Shown: positions 8,390-18,024 of the stretch, one piece after another | Layout: each line of letters starts with the position of its first letter | Numbering within the stretch: the stretch's first letter is position 1 | Origin: Pseudoalteromonas lipolytica | Lineage (GTDB): Bacteria > Pseudomonadota > Gammaproteobacteria > Enterobacterales > Alteromonadaceae | Assembly: GCF_900116435.1 (NCBI RefSeq) | Contig: NZ_FPAZ01000002.1 | Location: 169,558 to 233,557 of the forward strand | Direction: 5' to 3' | Length of the DNA stretch: 64,000 nucleotides | Made by a program: the position numbers and the translations under genes | Notes under the pieces: model-generated | The model's database searches: none | The model's input: the letters and a program-made list of their open reading frames with translations, nothing else | What the model was told of the DNA's origin: nothing

Positions 8390-11023
8390 ATGAATATAAA
8401 ACAATTAAGCGCAGCCATTGGTGTTGCATTATGTGCCAGTGCAGCGAATGCTGCACCATCGACACCGACCATTATTTGGGAACCGCAAGAGTACTCGTTT
8501 GTTGAAGTAAACCTTGAAGGAACGGGCTCGTATAAAAGCCTCGTTAAACGTGTTGATCAAGTAACGATTAACATTGAGTGGAATGCATGGAGCGGTGATG
8601 GTGGCGATAGTTACAAAGTGTATTTTGACAATATGCTGGTAAATGAAGGCCCTTTGGCTGCGGGAACTAAAAGCGGAGTGATTAGTTTCCCTTATGATAA
8701 AGCGGGTCGCCACACTTTGTATGTTGAGCTTTGTGAAGGTGGCACAACGTGCGCGCGCAGTGAAGGCAAACCCATTGTTATTGCCGACACCGACGGTGCG
8801 CACTTAGCCCCATTACCCATGGATTACGATCCAAATAATAAAGACATTGGTACAAAAGAAGGGTTGGTAACAGGGGCTTATTTCGTTGAATGGGGTATTT
8901 ATGGGCGTGACTACGATGTCACAAATATTCCTGCACAAAACTTAAGTCACATTTTATATGGTTTTATTCCAATTTGTGGTCCGAATGATTCACTGACTGG
9001 AGGCCCTAAAAACGCGCTAAATACTGCGTGTGCGGGCTCAGAAGATTTCGAAGTCGTTATTCATGATCCGTGGGCGGCGATTCAAAAAGCCCTTCCGGGT
9101 GTGAGTGCAGACGATCCAATCCGTGGTACTTACTCACAATTAATGGCGCTAAAACAACGCTACCCTGATTTAAAAATATTGCCATCTGTGGGCGGTTGGA
9201 CGTTATCTGACCCATTCGCATATTTTACTAATAAAGCAAACCGCGACACGTTTGTCGCATCAATGAAAGAGTTCTTAAAAACATGGAAATTCTATGATGG
9301 TGTCGATATTGACTGGGAATTCCCTGGTGGCGACGGTGCTAATCCGGCGCTAGGTGACCCAATTGCAGATGGCCCTGCTTATGTGGCATTAATGCAAGAG
9401 CTGCGAGCTATGCTTGATGAGCTTGAAGCCGAGACTGGTCGTCAATATGAGCTAACATCAGCGATTGGTGCAGGCTACGACAAAATTGAAGATGTTGATT
9501 ACCAAGCAGCAAGCCAATATATGGATTACATTTTTGCCATGACGTACGATTTTTACGGCGCGTGGAGTGGAGTAACAGGCCATCAAACCGCCTTGTACTG
9601 TTCATCGCATTTCCGCCCTGGTCAATGTGATGGCACGGGTGTTGACGCCCAAGGCGTACCATACAAAGGACCTGCTTACACCACCGATAACGCAGTGCAG
9701 TTATTACTTGCGCAAAATGTTCCATCGAAGAAAATTGTTGTGGGCACAGCGATGTATGGTCGTGGTTGGGAAGGGGTTTACCCAGCAGGCACGACTATTG
9801 ATGGTAACCCTATGACTGCAACAGGGTCGGGTCCTTTAAAAGGCAGCACTGCGCAAGGCGTCTGGGAAGACGGTGTTATTGATTATAAAGGCATAAAAGC
9901 ACATATGATCGGCGCAGCAGGCACCGGTATTAATGGCTTTGAAGTGGGCTACGATGAGCAAGCAAAAGGCGCATATGTCTGGAATCGCTCTACAGGTAAA
10001 CTGATTACGTATGACAGCCCTGCCTCTGTTATTGCAAAGGGTAACTATGTTAATCAACATGACTTAGGGGGATTATTTGCATGGGAAATCGATGCCGATA
10101 ATGGTGATATCCTGAATGCGATGCACGAAGGTTTAGGTGGTGCGGTTACAGAGCCTAGCAACAGAGCGCCTGTGCTGTCAGTATCAAGCACCGTAACTGT
10201 AAACGCCGGTGAGTCTGTTTCAGTTGTCGCATCAGCAACCGATGCCGATAACGATGCACTGACTTATAGCTGGACAGCAGACGCCGCGCTGTCTGTAACG
10301 GGTGAAAACTCAAATACACTGGTTATTGCTGCGCCATCAGTGACAAGTGATGCGCAATACCTAGCAACGGTATCGGTTACCGACGGTAAAGCCGTGGTGA
10401 GCCGTAATGTAACAGTGAATGTTGTGGCGCCAAGTACGGGCGGCAATTCAGCGCCTGTCGTGGCTGCAATTTCAGATAAAACCGTTGCTGAAGATGCAAG
10501 CGTTGCGGTATCTGTGTCTGCTACAGATGCAGATAATGATGCACTTAGCTATAACTGGACAGTGCCTGCAGGCTTAACATTGGTGGGTTCAGGTGCAAAT
10601 ATTAGTTTGCAAGCGGGCAGCGTTGATGCCGATACAAGCTATGTTGTAACGGTAGAGGTATCTGACACACAAGCTACGACATCGGTAAGCTTCAACGTGA
10701 CAGTAACTGACTCTGGCACAACAAACCCACCGGGTGGCGATACAACATGGGATGAAGCAGCCATTTATGTGGGCGGTGACACGGTAATTTATAACGGTGT
10801 TGAATATACTGCAAAATGGTGGACACAAGGAAACCGTCCTGATTTAGGTGGCCCGTGGGGAGCAAGCTCAAAACCAACAGACGGTAATGGTGATGTGGTT
10901 TGGCAAGCTGCTGGTATCTACAACGGGGGCGACCAAGTCGTTCACCAAGGTACAAAATACGAAGCGAAGTGGTGGACTCAAGGAGAAGAGCCAGGCGTTG
11001 TGGATGTATGGAAAGCACTTTAA
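8390..11023 (+). CDS. chiA: Secreted GH18 chitinase, ChiA type, with PKD repeats and two CBM5/12
   Basis: 877-residue exported chitinase resembling Serratia ChiA. Signal peptide 1-21 (cut ANA). The ChiA N-terminal Ig-like domain, about 22-130, has exposed aromatic residues that guide chitin. The GH18 barrel is about 150-585, with catalytic motif D303-G-V-D306-I-D308-W-E310 and the MTYDFYGAW segment lining the active site. Two PKD-type domains (about 595-680 and 690-775) are followed by two CBM5/12 modules (about 783-825 and 838-877), each with AKWWTQG. ChiA enzymes are usually processive from the reducing end, which would complement the first chitinase. Last gene of the cluster; a strong terminator follows. 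Confidence 0.95.
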   Translation: MNIKQLSAAIGVALCASAANAAPSTPTIIWEPQEYSFVEVNLEGTGSYKSLVKRVDQVTINIEWNAWSGDGGDSYKVYFDNMLVNEGPLAAGTKSGVISFPYDKAGRHTLYVELCEGGTTCARSEGKPIVIADTDGAHLAPLPMDYDPNNKDIGTKEGLVTGAYFVEWGIYGRDYDVTNIPAQNLSHILYGFIPICGPNDSLTGGPKNALNTACAGSEDFEVVIHDPWAAIQKALPGVSADDPIRGTYSQLMALKQRYPDLKILPSVGGWTLSDPFAYFTNKANRDTFVASMKEFLKTWKFYDGVDIDWEFPGGDGANPALGDPIADGPAYVALMQELRAMLDELEAETGRQYELTSAIGAGYDKIEDVDYQAASQYMDYIFAMTYDFYGAWSGVTGHQTALYCSSHFRPGQCDGTGVDAQGVPYKGPAYTTDNAVQLLLAQNVPSKKIVVGTAMYGRGWEGVYPAGTTIDGNPMTATGSGPLKGSTAQGVWEDGVIDYKGIKAHMIGAAGTGINGFEVGYDEQAKGAYVWNRSTGKLITYDSPASVIAKGNYVNQHDLGGLFAWEIDADNGDILNAMHEGLGGAVTEPSNRAPVLSVSSTVTVNAGESVSVVASATDADNDALTYSWTADAALSVTGENSNTLVIAAPSVTSDAQYLATVSVTDGKAVVSRNVTVNVVAPSTGGNSAPVVAAISDKTVAEDASVAVSVSATDADNDALSYNWTVPAGLTLVGSGANISLQAGSVDADTSYVVTVEVSDTQATTSVSFNVTVTDSGTTNPPGGDTTWDEAAIYVGGDTVIYNGVEYTAKWWTQGNRPDLGGPWGASSKPTDGNGDVVWQAAGIYNGGDQVVHQGTKYEAKWWTQGEEPGVVDVWKAL

Positions 11024-11072
11024 ACCTACCTAGCTACATGTAGTGTATTTTATTAAAATGTGATTTCCCTAC

Positions 11073-11097
11073 AAAGCAGCCTTCGGGCTGCTTTTTT
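11073..11097 (+). terminator. Rho-independent terminator of the chitinase cluster
   Basis: AAAGCAGCC and GGCTGCTTT form a 9-bp stem on a TTCG tetraloop with a T run, 50 bases after the chiA stop. Confidence 0.93.
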
Positions 11098-11226
11098 AGT
11101 GTCTAATCTCTAACTTTTCCTTATTTTAATTGCTCACTTTCCTCCTCGCTTAGTTTTTGTGTTTCACCTATTATGAACCATACTAAAAGAGTGATGAGTT
11201 TAGGCTCTTAAACTACAGGTGTGTTG

Positions 11227-11979
11227 ATGACGATGAAAGTGCTTTTCTTATTGGTTTTTGCTGCGTTAAGCACTGAAGCGTTTAGCTGCGATAGGGTTTT
11301 AAAAGTCGGAGTGAGCCAATCGTGGCGACCCTATGTTTTTAGCCAAAATGATCAGCTCACTGGGATTGATATAGAGATTACTGACTTGGTGTTAAAAGAA
11401 GCAGGGTTTTGCAGTCAATTTATCGCAATGCCTTCGTCAAAACGTGGATTTGCTGAATTAAAACATGGCACTGTTGATTTACTTCCCGCAGCCAGCTACA
11501 GCCAACAGCGAGATGATTTTAGTACTTTTTCAGTGCCTTATCGTAACGAAGTTATGCGTCTTTTTTGGTATCCGCACAGCCATTTAGAATCACAAGACTT
11601 AAAAGGCTTACTCGACCATAAACAAACTATTCTTACCAATAGTGGCAGTTATTATGGCGATGAATTGACACGTTTAAGTAAGAATAAAAAATATAAAGAT
11701 CAGTTTGTTACTGTCCCCTCGTTACGACAGCGCTTAGCAATGCTGGTGGCCAAACGCGTTGATTTTTTTATTGACGATGAACTAGCAGGCTTAAGCTTGA
11801 TTCAACAACATCAGGCTAACAACGTAAAAATTCATCCGTATATTATTAATAACGATTATATTTATTTTATGCTAAGCGACTTGAGCCTCTCCGAGGAGGA
11901 ACGACAGGCTATTAACCACGCGATTCAATTCAACAAGCAAGCAATAACCGATATTATTAGTTCCTATAAAACACAGTGA
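11227..11979 (+). CDS. Periplasmic solute-binding protein, family 3 type
   Basis: 250-residue exported protein of the bacterial extracellular solute-binding family 3 (amino-acid-binding fold). The signal peptide ends near the conserved cysteine in FSCDRVLKVGV. The domain opens with LKVGVSQSWRPYVF and carries GIDIEITDLVLKEAGF and TVDLLPAASYSQQR, the usual ligand-cleft strands. The frame also opens with GTG and TTG six bases earlier, but the ATG at 11227 has AGGTG at a suitable distance. No ABC permease or ATPase gene is next to it. In Alteromonadales such orphan proteins are common, and some act as sensors rather than transporters. The ligand cannot be named. Confidence 0.8.
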   Translation: MTMKVLFLLVFAALSTEAFSCDRVLKVGVSQSWRPYVFSQNDQLTGIDIEITDLVLKEAGFCSQFIAMPSSKRGFAELKHGTVDLLPAASYSQQRDDFSTFSVPYRNEVMRLFWYPHSHLESQDLKGLLDHKQTILTNSGSYYGDELTRLSKNKKYKDQFVTVPSLRQRLAMLVAKRVDFFIDDELAGLSLIQQHQANNVKIHPYIINNDYIYFMLSDLSLSEEERQAINHAIQFNKQAITDIISSYKTQ

Positions 11980-11980
11980 G

Positions 11981-13486
11981 TTAGCCTAACCGCGTAACAC
12001 GCAACTTGATACGTCCGGCATTGGCACCATAAAAACGATTTAAGTCATTCGCAAAGGGGCAAAACTCGCCTGACTTTGTAATGCGAATATCGGCACCTTC
12101 AGCAATTTCAAATAAATGCTCATCGTTGTCATCAATCGCGCCAATAAGTGCAAACCACTGTGCATGCGCTAAGCGTCTAAATGGCTCAAGCACAGCCATG
12201 GGAATTTCTTTTACACCTAATTGCACGTTATCACGATGCCAACCCGCGGGGCCGCAACTAATGCCATCGTCATACCAAGTTTGATCAGGATAAGGCGTAA
12301 ACCGATAGGTCGCCCCTTGCGCTAACATTAATCCGGTGTGGTTATATTTTTCGGCGCCATAAACAAATACATCTTTACTTTGACCAATACTGAGTACGGT
12401 CATGTTTTGTTTATCAAGCGCAATATGTGGGCTTAAGCCGTTGAAGGTTAAGCGGCTTTCATCACTGTAGAGCACATCATACGTAAGGCTTTTTAGCGAC
12501 TCAGGACGATAACTGGTTAAACGGTTAATACGCTCTGCCACGGTGTAATGAATTGTGGGAGGATGTTCACTTTGCTCATTATCAACCAATACGCAGCACT
12601 CTCGGTCAACAAGCTTAAATAAAGGATTAAACCAAAAGTAATTTTGTTGGTGACTAAGCGCCAACGGATCGGGGGTAACAGTGACATCGTCTTGGGCAAT
12701 TAAATTACGGTGCTCATCGGGCAGTAAGCTATGGTAATTAATATCAGCACTGGTCAGAAGGTTAAGTGAAATAGTTTGTTCTATTAACCACTCAATAGCA
12801 TAACGCAGACAAATGTCGGCTAAGCCATCACGGTAATACCCGCCACCCACGTCAGAGTGTGCGCCCGCAAACCATACCTCTTCTACATGGGGCGCTTTGT
12901 TTATGAGTGTTGGCTCAAACGCGCGGCGCTTTTCATCCAGCGCAACACAATGCAGGGCTGCGTTAATATTACTGGCTAGGGTGTAGTTTTCAAAAATAAC
13001 GTGTTCAGCGCCACGTGTTGCTTTGGTCACTTTTGAAAAACCAATAGATGCCACGGTATCAAATACGCATAAAAAAACATTGTCGCTTATTAAGGGCTCA
13101 AGGCATTTTGCAAAACGCCTTGCCAATGCTGCACCACGACTAAAACCCGTTAGCAAAACCCGATCGCCCACAGCGTAATATTGTTTAAAGTCGTTTATTG
13201 CGCGGTTTAAAATACTGGCGACATCGTCGCCTCTTGGGGCTAATGCTTGATTGAATAAACGTCTGAAGCGGCTTCCTTGAGTGCCTATGCCTTGGTAATA
13301 AAAACTAAGTTGGCTTGGGAATGGCGTTTCGGGTTCACTGTTGAGTGTGCCGCCAAATAACAAATGAAGTTTAAGAATATTGGAAATACTGGCATCTTCT
13401 TTGAAATGAGCGGCACTAAATTGTTCTGCATCACGGGGCTCACTGCCTGTGCCATCAAAGTTGAAAATCAGCGTTTTAGGGGTCAT
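11981..13486 (-). CDS. DUF2235 alpha/beta hydrolase (Tle1-like catalytic domain)
   Basis: 501 residues beginning with TLIFNFDGTGSE, the first strand of the DUF2235 fold used by type VI phospholipase effectors of the Tle1 family. The nucleophile elbow is GFSRG with Ser116, and HSDVGGGY at 210-217 carries the probable catalytic Asp212. There is no signal peptide. No VgrG, PAAR or immunity gene is adjacent, so delivery by type VI secretion is not supported here; a cytosolic esterase/lipase role is equally possible. The C-terminal 150 residues have no motif I recognise. It converges on the solute-binding gene with one base between stop codons. Confidence 0.75.
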   Translation of the reverse strand: MTPKTLIFNFDGTGSEPRDAEQFSAAHFKEDASISNILKLHLLFGGTLNSEPETPFPSQLSFYYQGIGTQGSRFRRLFNQALAPRGDDVASILNRAINDFKQYYAVGDRVLLTGFSRGAALARRFAKCLEPLISDNVFLCVFDTVASIGFSKVTKATRGAEHVIFENYTLASNINAALHCVALDEKRRAFEPTLINKAPHVEEVWFAGAHSDVGGGYYRDGLADICLRYAIEWLIEQTISLNLLTSADINYHSLLPDEHRNLIAQDDVTVTPDPLALSHQQNYFWFNPLFKLVDRECCVLVDNEQSEHPPTIHYTVAERINRLTSYRPESLKSLTYDVLYSDESRLTFNGLSPHIALDKQNMTVLSIGQSKDVFVYGAEKYNHTGLMLAQGATYRFTPYPDQTWYDDGISCGPAGWHRDNVQLGVKEIPMAVLEPFRRLAHAQWFALIGAIDDNDEHLFEIAEGADIRITKSGEFCPFANDLNRFYGANAGRIKLRVTRLG

Positions 13487-13566
13487 AGCGTCATTCCTTT
13501 AGTGGTTTGTCATAACATACAAGGCATTTATTAAAATTTGAAGACAAATTATGCGTGATGGCACTC

Positions 13567-13594
13567 TTTTTATATCAGGCTTTTTATATCAGGC
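13567..13594. repeat. 14-bp perfect tandem repeat
   Basis: TTTTTATATCAGGC occurs twice in a row upstream of the DUF2235 gene. It looks like a small slippage duplication. It may alter the spacing of the promoter of that gene. Confidence 0.8.
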
Positions 13595-13626
13595 TTTTTA
13601 TGAGAACACAGAAGACAGGAGAGAGA

Positions 13627-13657
13627 TTTGGGCAAGGTGTGGTTAACCTTGCCCAAA
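13627..13657. terminator. Strong hairpin downstream of mntP, probable terminator
   Basis: TTTGGGCAAGGT pairs perfectly with ACCTTGCCCAAA (12 bp, 7-nt loop). It lies 22 bases beyond the mntP stop. Neither side has a clear T run, so it may protect the 3' end rather than terminate by itself. Confidence 0.55.
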
Positions 13658-13679
13658 ATAGCCGTTTGAACAGCTAAAA

Positions 13680-14249
13680 TTAAGCGTAAGTGTGGCTGTA
13701 TAGAATGCCTGAGCCAATTAAGATAAGGGCAATACCGCCAATGGCTTCAGCTTTTTTGCCAACCCAGCCACTCATCACATTCCCCAGTAATGAGCCGATA
13801 GTCACCATTACGGTTGTGGCGAGACCTATCATTGCGGCAGCAACATAAATATTAACTTTCATAAACGCAAGGCTTATGCCCACGGTCATTGCATCAATAC
13901 TGGTGCCTACTGCGGTCAGCAGGGTTGCCATTAATGAACGCTTATTGCTTGGCACTTCGTCGGCGTCGTCATCGTCGTCTTTACGACTTTCAATGATCAT
14001 GTGTATGCCAAGGCCCACCAATAATACAAACGCAATCCAGTGATCATAGGCTTCAACGTACTCGGCACCCGCACTGCCAATTAACCAACCTAAGACAGGG
14101 GCAATTGCTTCAATGCAGCCAAAAATTAAACCCAATTTAATGGCACTAAGAATACGTGGGTTTTTAAGTGAACTGCCTTTGGTGATTGATGCAGCAAACG
14201 CGTCGGTTGACATTGCAAGCGACAATACGCTGAGAGTAATAATATTCAA
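13680..14249 (-). CDS. mntP: Manganese efflux pump MntP
   Basis: Inner-membrane Mn(II) exporter of 189 residues, the same length as E. coli MntP, with six hydrophobic helices and the two family motifs around the acidic residues (LAMSTDAFAASI and GTSIDAMTVGISLA). An acidic loop with five consecutive Asp lies between helices 3 and 4. I chose a TTG start at 14249: it aligns with the E. coli N-terminus (MNI...) and has GTGGGG eight bases upstream. An ATG 27 bases earlier would place the start on the promoter -10. No yybP-ykoY riboswitch is visible upstream, unlike many mntP genes. A palindrome over the -10 suggests repressor control instead. Confidence 0.9.
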   Translation of the reverse strand: MNIITLSVLSLAMSTDAFAASITKGSSLKNPRILSAIKLGLIFGCIEAIAPVLGWLIGSAGAEYVEAYDHWIAFVLLVGLGIHMIIESRKDDDDDADEVPSNKRSLMATLLTAVGTSIDAMTVGISLAFMKVNIYVAAAMIGLATTVMVTIGSLLGNVMSGWVGKKAEAIGGIALILIGSGILYSHTYA

Positions 14250-14274
14250 TTTTTGCGCCCCACAAAAAGTGCGC

Positions 14275-14319
14275 ATTATACGCGTATAAGCCGTAAACAG
14301 GTAGAGTAATTTACGGCTT
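14275..14319 (-). promoter_or_regulatory. mntP promoter with palindromic operator and upstream inverted repeat
   Basis: On the minus strand TATAAT (14280-14275) is a good -10, about 25 bases before the TTG start. It is embedded in a perfect 14-bp palindrome, TTATACGCGTATAA (14276-14289). Just upstream, AAGCCGTAAA and TTTACGGCTT (14288-14297, 14310-14319) form a second inverted repeat. Candidate Mn-responsive repressor site; the regulator is unknown. Confidence 0.5.
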
Positions 14320-14339
14320 AGGGTGAGTCGCGCTGTTTG

Positions 14340-15644
14340 TTAATGCAGTTTCATTTTGGGTCTTACCACGCGGAGTACTTTTTCGCTGATCCACAATGCA
14401 AAGGTTTTGGCACTGCCATGAATGGCGCGCTGGTGCATACGATAAAGAGAAATATACATAAACCGCGCTATTTTCCCTTCAATAAAAAAGCTATTACTGG
14501 TTAAGTTACCCATTAAGCTGCCCACGGTGCTGTAACGTGACAAATTCACCAAAGAGCCATGATCACTATAGGTAAACACGCTTAACGGGTTGTTTTTGAG
14601 TGTGGCTAGTAGGTTTTTTTCTACGCATTGTGCCATTTGATGCGCTGATTGTGCGCGTGGTGGAACCTGCGAGCCATCGTCTTGAGTAAACGCGCAGCAA
14701 TCACCAATCACAAAAATAGTCTCATCAACACTGCTTTGTAGGTATTGATTTACCTTAATTTGGTTGTTACGTGTAAGCTCAAAAATACCAATATCTTTGA
14801 TAAAATCGGGGGCTTTTACACCTGCTGCCCATACCATGATATCGGCCTTTATAATGGCGTCATTGTTAGTGATAAAGCTGTTTTCTGTGGCTTCTTTTAC
14901 TTGCGTGCTTTCGCGCACCGTGACCCCTAATTTTACCAGTTCTCGTTTTGCCGAGTTGGCTATGCGTTCAGGCAAGGCAGGCAAAATACGAGGACCTGCT
15001 TCGATTAAATCAATGTGTAGGCGCTTGGCTGTCATTTTATCTAGGCCATACATTTTTAGCATGTCGGATACATGATACAGCTCAGCCGAAAGCTCAACGC
15101 CCGTCGCTCCACCGCCAACAATGGCAATTGTTAGAGCCTGCTGTGGGTCGTCATCTTGGTGCAAGCGAGTAAAGTTATCGAGTAATGCATGTTGAAAACG
15201 CTCGGCCTGTTGGTTTGAATCAAGGTAAAAGCAATGATCTTTTACGCCGGGGGTATTAAAGTCGTTACTCACACTGCCGATGGCGAGCACTAAGTAGTCA
15301 TAGCTGACATGTCGCTGTGGCAAAATGCGATGGCCAAGTTCGTCTTTTAACTCGCTTAAGGTAATGGTTTTGTTGGTTGAATCTAAGTGGCAAAAACTGC
15401 CGAGTTGAAAATTATAATGGTGTTTTGCTGCATGAGCAGAGTACACAACGCCGTCTAAATCGGCATCAATCGACCCCGTCGCTACTTCATGAAGTAACGG
15501 TTTCCAAATATGGCTACGGTTTTTATCGATTAATAAAATATCTGCTTGGCGTTTTTTCCCGAGTTTATGTCCTAATTGTGTTGCAAGCTCTAAGCCGCCT
15601 GCGCCACCACCGACTATCACGATTTTAGGAGGTTGGTTAGTCAT
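14340..15644 (-). CDS. ndh: Type II NADH:quinone oxidoreductase Ndh
   Basis: 434 residues, the same length as E. coli Ndh. It oxidises NADH and passes electrons to membrane quinones without pumping protons. Two Rossmann motifs are clear: KIVIVGGGAGGLELA for FAD at the N-terminus and IAIVGGGATGVELSAEL near residue 175 for NADH. A conserved WAAGVKAPDF segment and VIGDCCAF near residue 315 are typical of the pyridine nucleotide-disulphide fold. The C-terminus has amphipathic and basic stretches that would hold it on the inner membrane. I chose the ATG at 15644 (MTNQPPKIV), which has GAGGGC upstream, over an ATG 69 bases earlier. It lies upstream of mntP on the same strand, 90 bases apart. Confidence 0.92.
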   Translation of the reverse strand: MTNQPPKIVIVGGGAGGLELATQLGHKLGKKRQADILLIDKNRSHIWKPLLHEVATGSIDADLDGVVYSAHAAKHHYNFQLGSFCHLDSTNKTITLSELKDELGHRILPQRHVSYDYLVLAIGSVSNDFNTPGVKDHCFYLDSNQQAERFQHALLDNFTRLHQDDDPQQALTIAIVGGGATGVELSAELYHVSDMLKMYGLDKMTAKRLHIDLIEAGPRILPALPERIANSAKRELVKLGVTVRESTQVKEATENSFITNNDAIIKADIMVWAAGVKAPDFIKDIGIFELTRNNQIKVNQYLQSSVDETIFVIGDCCAFTQDDGSQVPPRAQSAHQMAQCVEKNLLATLKNNPLSVFTYSDHGSLVNLSRYSTVGSLMGNLTSNSFFIEGKIARFMYISLYRMHQRAIHGSAKTFALWISEKVLRVVRPKMKLH

Positions 15645-15904
15645 TACGTTGCCCTCAAAAGTATAATACCTAAACACTCTCGATTTAAAAGCGCTTAGGT
15701 ATTGCAAATCCATTCTTCAATACCCCATGGCAACGGGTCTATTGTGCGCCTTTTTACTGGCTTTGTCAGCAAAGCTTACGAACAATATAGTGTGTTTAGT
15801 GATATTAATGGCCTTGGGTGATGAGCCTAAACACGTTAACATGGCTAATTCGCACTAAGGCACCTATCATTACCTAATACAGGGAAATGAAACAAGGGAT
15901 CAGG

Positions 15905-17839
15905 ATGACTACAGCACTCCACACTTCGCTAAATCAATACTTTGGCTTTACTGAATTTCGCCAGGGTCAGCAACAAACGATTGAACAACTGTTAAATCAA
16001 CAATCATCATTGGCTATCTTTCCGACGGGGTCGGGCAAGTCGTTGTGTTATCAATTAACTGCATTGCATTTGCCTAATTTGACCTTGGTGGTTTCACCCT
16101 TGTTAGCGCTGATGAAAGATCAAATCAGCTTTTTGAATAGCAAAGGTATATATGCGGCCAGCTTAGATTCGAGTCAAACGAGCGAACAAAGTCATACCGT
16201 GATGAGTGATGTGCGAACCGGGAAGGTTAAAATTTTAATGGTGTCGGTGGAGCGTTTTAAGAACGAACGCTTTCGCGAGTTCATCAAGCAAGTGCCGATT
16301 TCAATGCTGGTGGTTGATGAGGCGCACTGTATTTCTGAATGGGGGCATAACTTTAGACCCGACTATTTAAAACTGCCGCGTTATCGCGATGAGCTTAATA
16401 TTCCTCTGGTGTTGCTATTAACTGCAACGGCAACCAAAAAAGTAAAACGTGACATGTGTGAGCGGTTTGCCATTGCACCTGAATGCGTTGTGCAAACAGG
16501 GTTTTATCGTGCGAACCTTGATTTATCGGTGTTAAGTGTGGCGAGCCAAGATAAACAATCGCACTTAACACGCGTTATTGCTGAGCAGCAGGGCGCTGGC
16601 ATCGTGTATGTGACGCTGCAACACACTGCCGAGCAAGTGGCCGCAGCGTTAGCGCAGACAGGACTTAATGCAGTGGCGTATCATGCGGGTCTTGACGATG
16701 ATAAGCGCTGGCAAATTCAAGATGACTTTATGGCGGGTAACATTAATATTGTGGTTGCCACCATTGCGTTTGGTATGGGCATTGATAAGTCGGATATTCG
16801 CTTTGTTATTCATTATGATTTACCTAAATCAATTGAAAACTACAGCCAAGAAATAGGCCGCGCAGGGCGAGATTCTAAGCAATCAAATTGTTATACCTTG
16901 GCAAATCTAGATGGCCTGAACACGGTTGAAAACTTTGTTTATGCCGATACCCCCGAGCAAACTGGTATTGAATATGTGATCAACAATATTCGCACGGAGC
17001 AAACGAATGGTCAGTGGGAAATGCAAGAATACAGCTTGTCGAGTGACAGTAATATTCGTGCATTAGCCTTAAAAACGTTATTAGTACAGCTTGAAATTCA
17101 TGGCGCTATCACGCCGTTGTATGCCTATTATGCTGACTTTAAATATAAGTTTTTAACAGGCAAAGACACACTTCTTCAGCAATTTGATGAGCAGCGCCAA
17201 GCATTTTTACAGCAGGTATTTAATCATACTGAGTTTAAGAAAATTTGGGGCACTCTCAACTTTGACGCCTTAACACATGCCACGCAAGTCGATAGAAAAC
17301 GGGTGGTTGCTGCGCTCGATTATTTGGCCGAAAAAGGTCACATAGCCCTTGAAACTAAACGCATTACACAAGTGTATGAGGTGAATAACGAAGTCATTAA
17401 TGCAGACAATTTAGCGTCGCAATTACATCAGTACTTTATTGAAAAAGAGCAGGCAGAAATAAAACGCATTGCTGCATTGGTGCGCTTTTTTGAGCTTAAT
17501 AGCTGTTTGAGTTATAACCTTGCACGTTATTTTGATGATCATAATGCCCCAAAAGGGTGTGGCCATTGTTCTGTGTGTCGAGGCCAGTCTGTAAAACTTA
17601 GTTATTCACTTGAGCACACCATGCCAGACACTGCGGTTATTGCAGCTAAAGTTACACAGCTAAAAGAGCACTTAGCCACTAAAGGGGTAACTGAAATCAG
17701 TATTGATACTCAATGCCGTTTTTTAGCGGGAATGAGTGTGCCACTGTTTACCCGCAATAAAGTTAGGCAGCTTTCAGGTTTTGGGGTGTGTGAACACCTG
17801 CGTTATAGCGATATTAAAGCGGTGCTACAGCAGTTGTAG
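15905..17839 (+). CDS. RecQ-family ATP-dependent DNA helicase
   Basis: 3'-5' DNA helicase of superfamily 2, 644 residues. Walker A is FPTGSGKSLCY (Lys45), motif II is DEAH at 138-141, and the RecQ signature FGMGIDK, then IGRAGRD, follows in the second RecA-like lobe. A zinc-binding region with four cysteines (GCGHCSVCRG) lies near residue 560. A recognisable HRDC domain is missing; the C-terminal 90 residues are of unknown fold, so this may be a paralogue of the main RecQ. The ATG at 15905 has AAGGGATCAGG upstream; another ATG six codons earlier is possible. The gene stands alone and converges on trkH. Confidence 0.88.
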   Translation: MTTALHTSLNQYFGFTEFRQGQQQTIEQLLNQQSSLAIFPTGSGKSLCYQLTALHLPNLTLVVSPLLALMKDQISFLNSKGIYAASLDSSQTSEQSHTVMSDVRTGKVKILMVSVERFKNERFREFIKQVPISMLVVDEAHCISEWGHNFRPDYLKLPRYRDELNIPLVLLLTATATKKVKRDMCERFAIAPECVVQTGFYRANLDLSVLSVASQDKQSHLTRVIAEQQGAGIVYVTLQHTAEQVAAALAQTGLNAVAYHAGLDDDKRWQIQDDFMAGNINIVVATIAFGMGIDKSDIRFVIHYDLPKSIENYSQEIGRAGRDSKQSNCYTLANLDGLNTVENFVYADTPEQTGIEYVINNIRTEQTNGQWEMQEYSLSSDSNIRALALKTLLVQLEIHGAITPLYAYYADFKYKFLTGKDTLLQQFDEQRQAFLQQVFNHTEFKKIWGTLNFDALTHATQVDRKRVVAALDYLAEKGHIALETKRITQVYEVNNEVINADNLASQLHQYFIEKEQAEIKRIAALVRFFELNSCLSYNLARYFDDHNAPKGCGHCSVCRGQSVKLSYSLEHTMPDTAVIAAKVTQLKEHLATKGVTEISIDTQCRFLAGMSVPLFTRNKVRQLSGFGVCEHLRYSDIKAVLQQL

Positions 17840-17848
17840 CATCGCTTT
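17816..17848 (+). terminator. Terminator overlapping the 3' end of the recQ-like gene
   Basis: AAAGCGGTGCTACA pairs with TGTAGCATCGCTTT (one G-T pair) across the stop codon, followed by AAATTTT. The last codons of the helicase form the left arm. Confidence 0.65.
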
Positions 17849-18024
17849 AAATTTTAAACGCATGTGCTTAAGCTTCGGTAGCTTAGGTAACCATTTTGAC
17901 GAACTTGTCTTGAATAACTCTGTCAGTGTACTTTGTAAGGACAACTGAAAGTTTTCTTTGTCAAGTGGTAACTATTGCAACGTGCCACTTATCAGTTTTG
18001 GGCTGAGTATTTAGGAGCTTCTTT

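Noticed and set aside
3491..11023. Several open frames antisense to the chitinase and LPMO genes
   Set aside because: They lack ribosome sites and known motifs and follow from codon bias of the strong sense genes.
14250..14340. yybP-ykoY riboswitch upstream of mntP
   Set aside because: The gap after ndh is too short and lacks the GGGGAGTAG and GACAAGAC-type elements seen at 51436.
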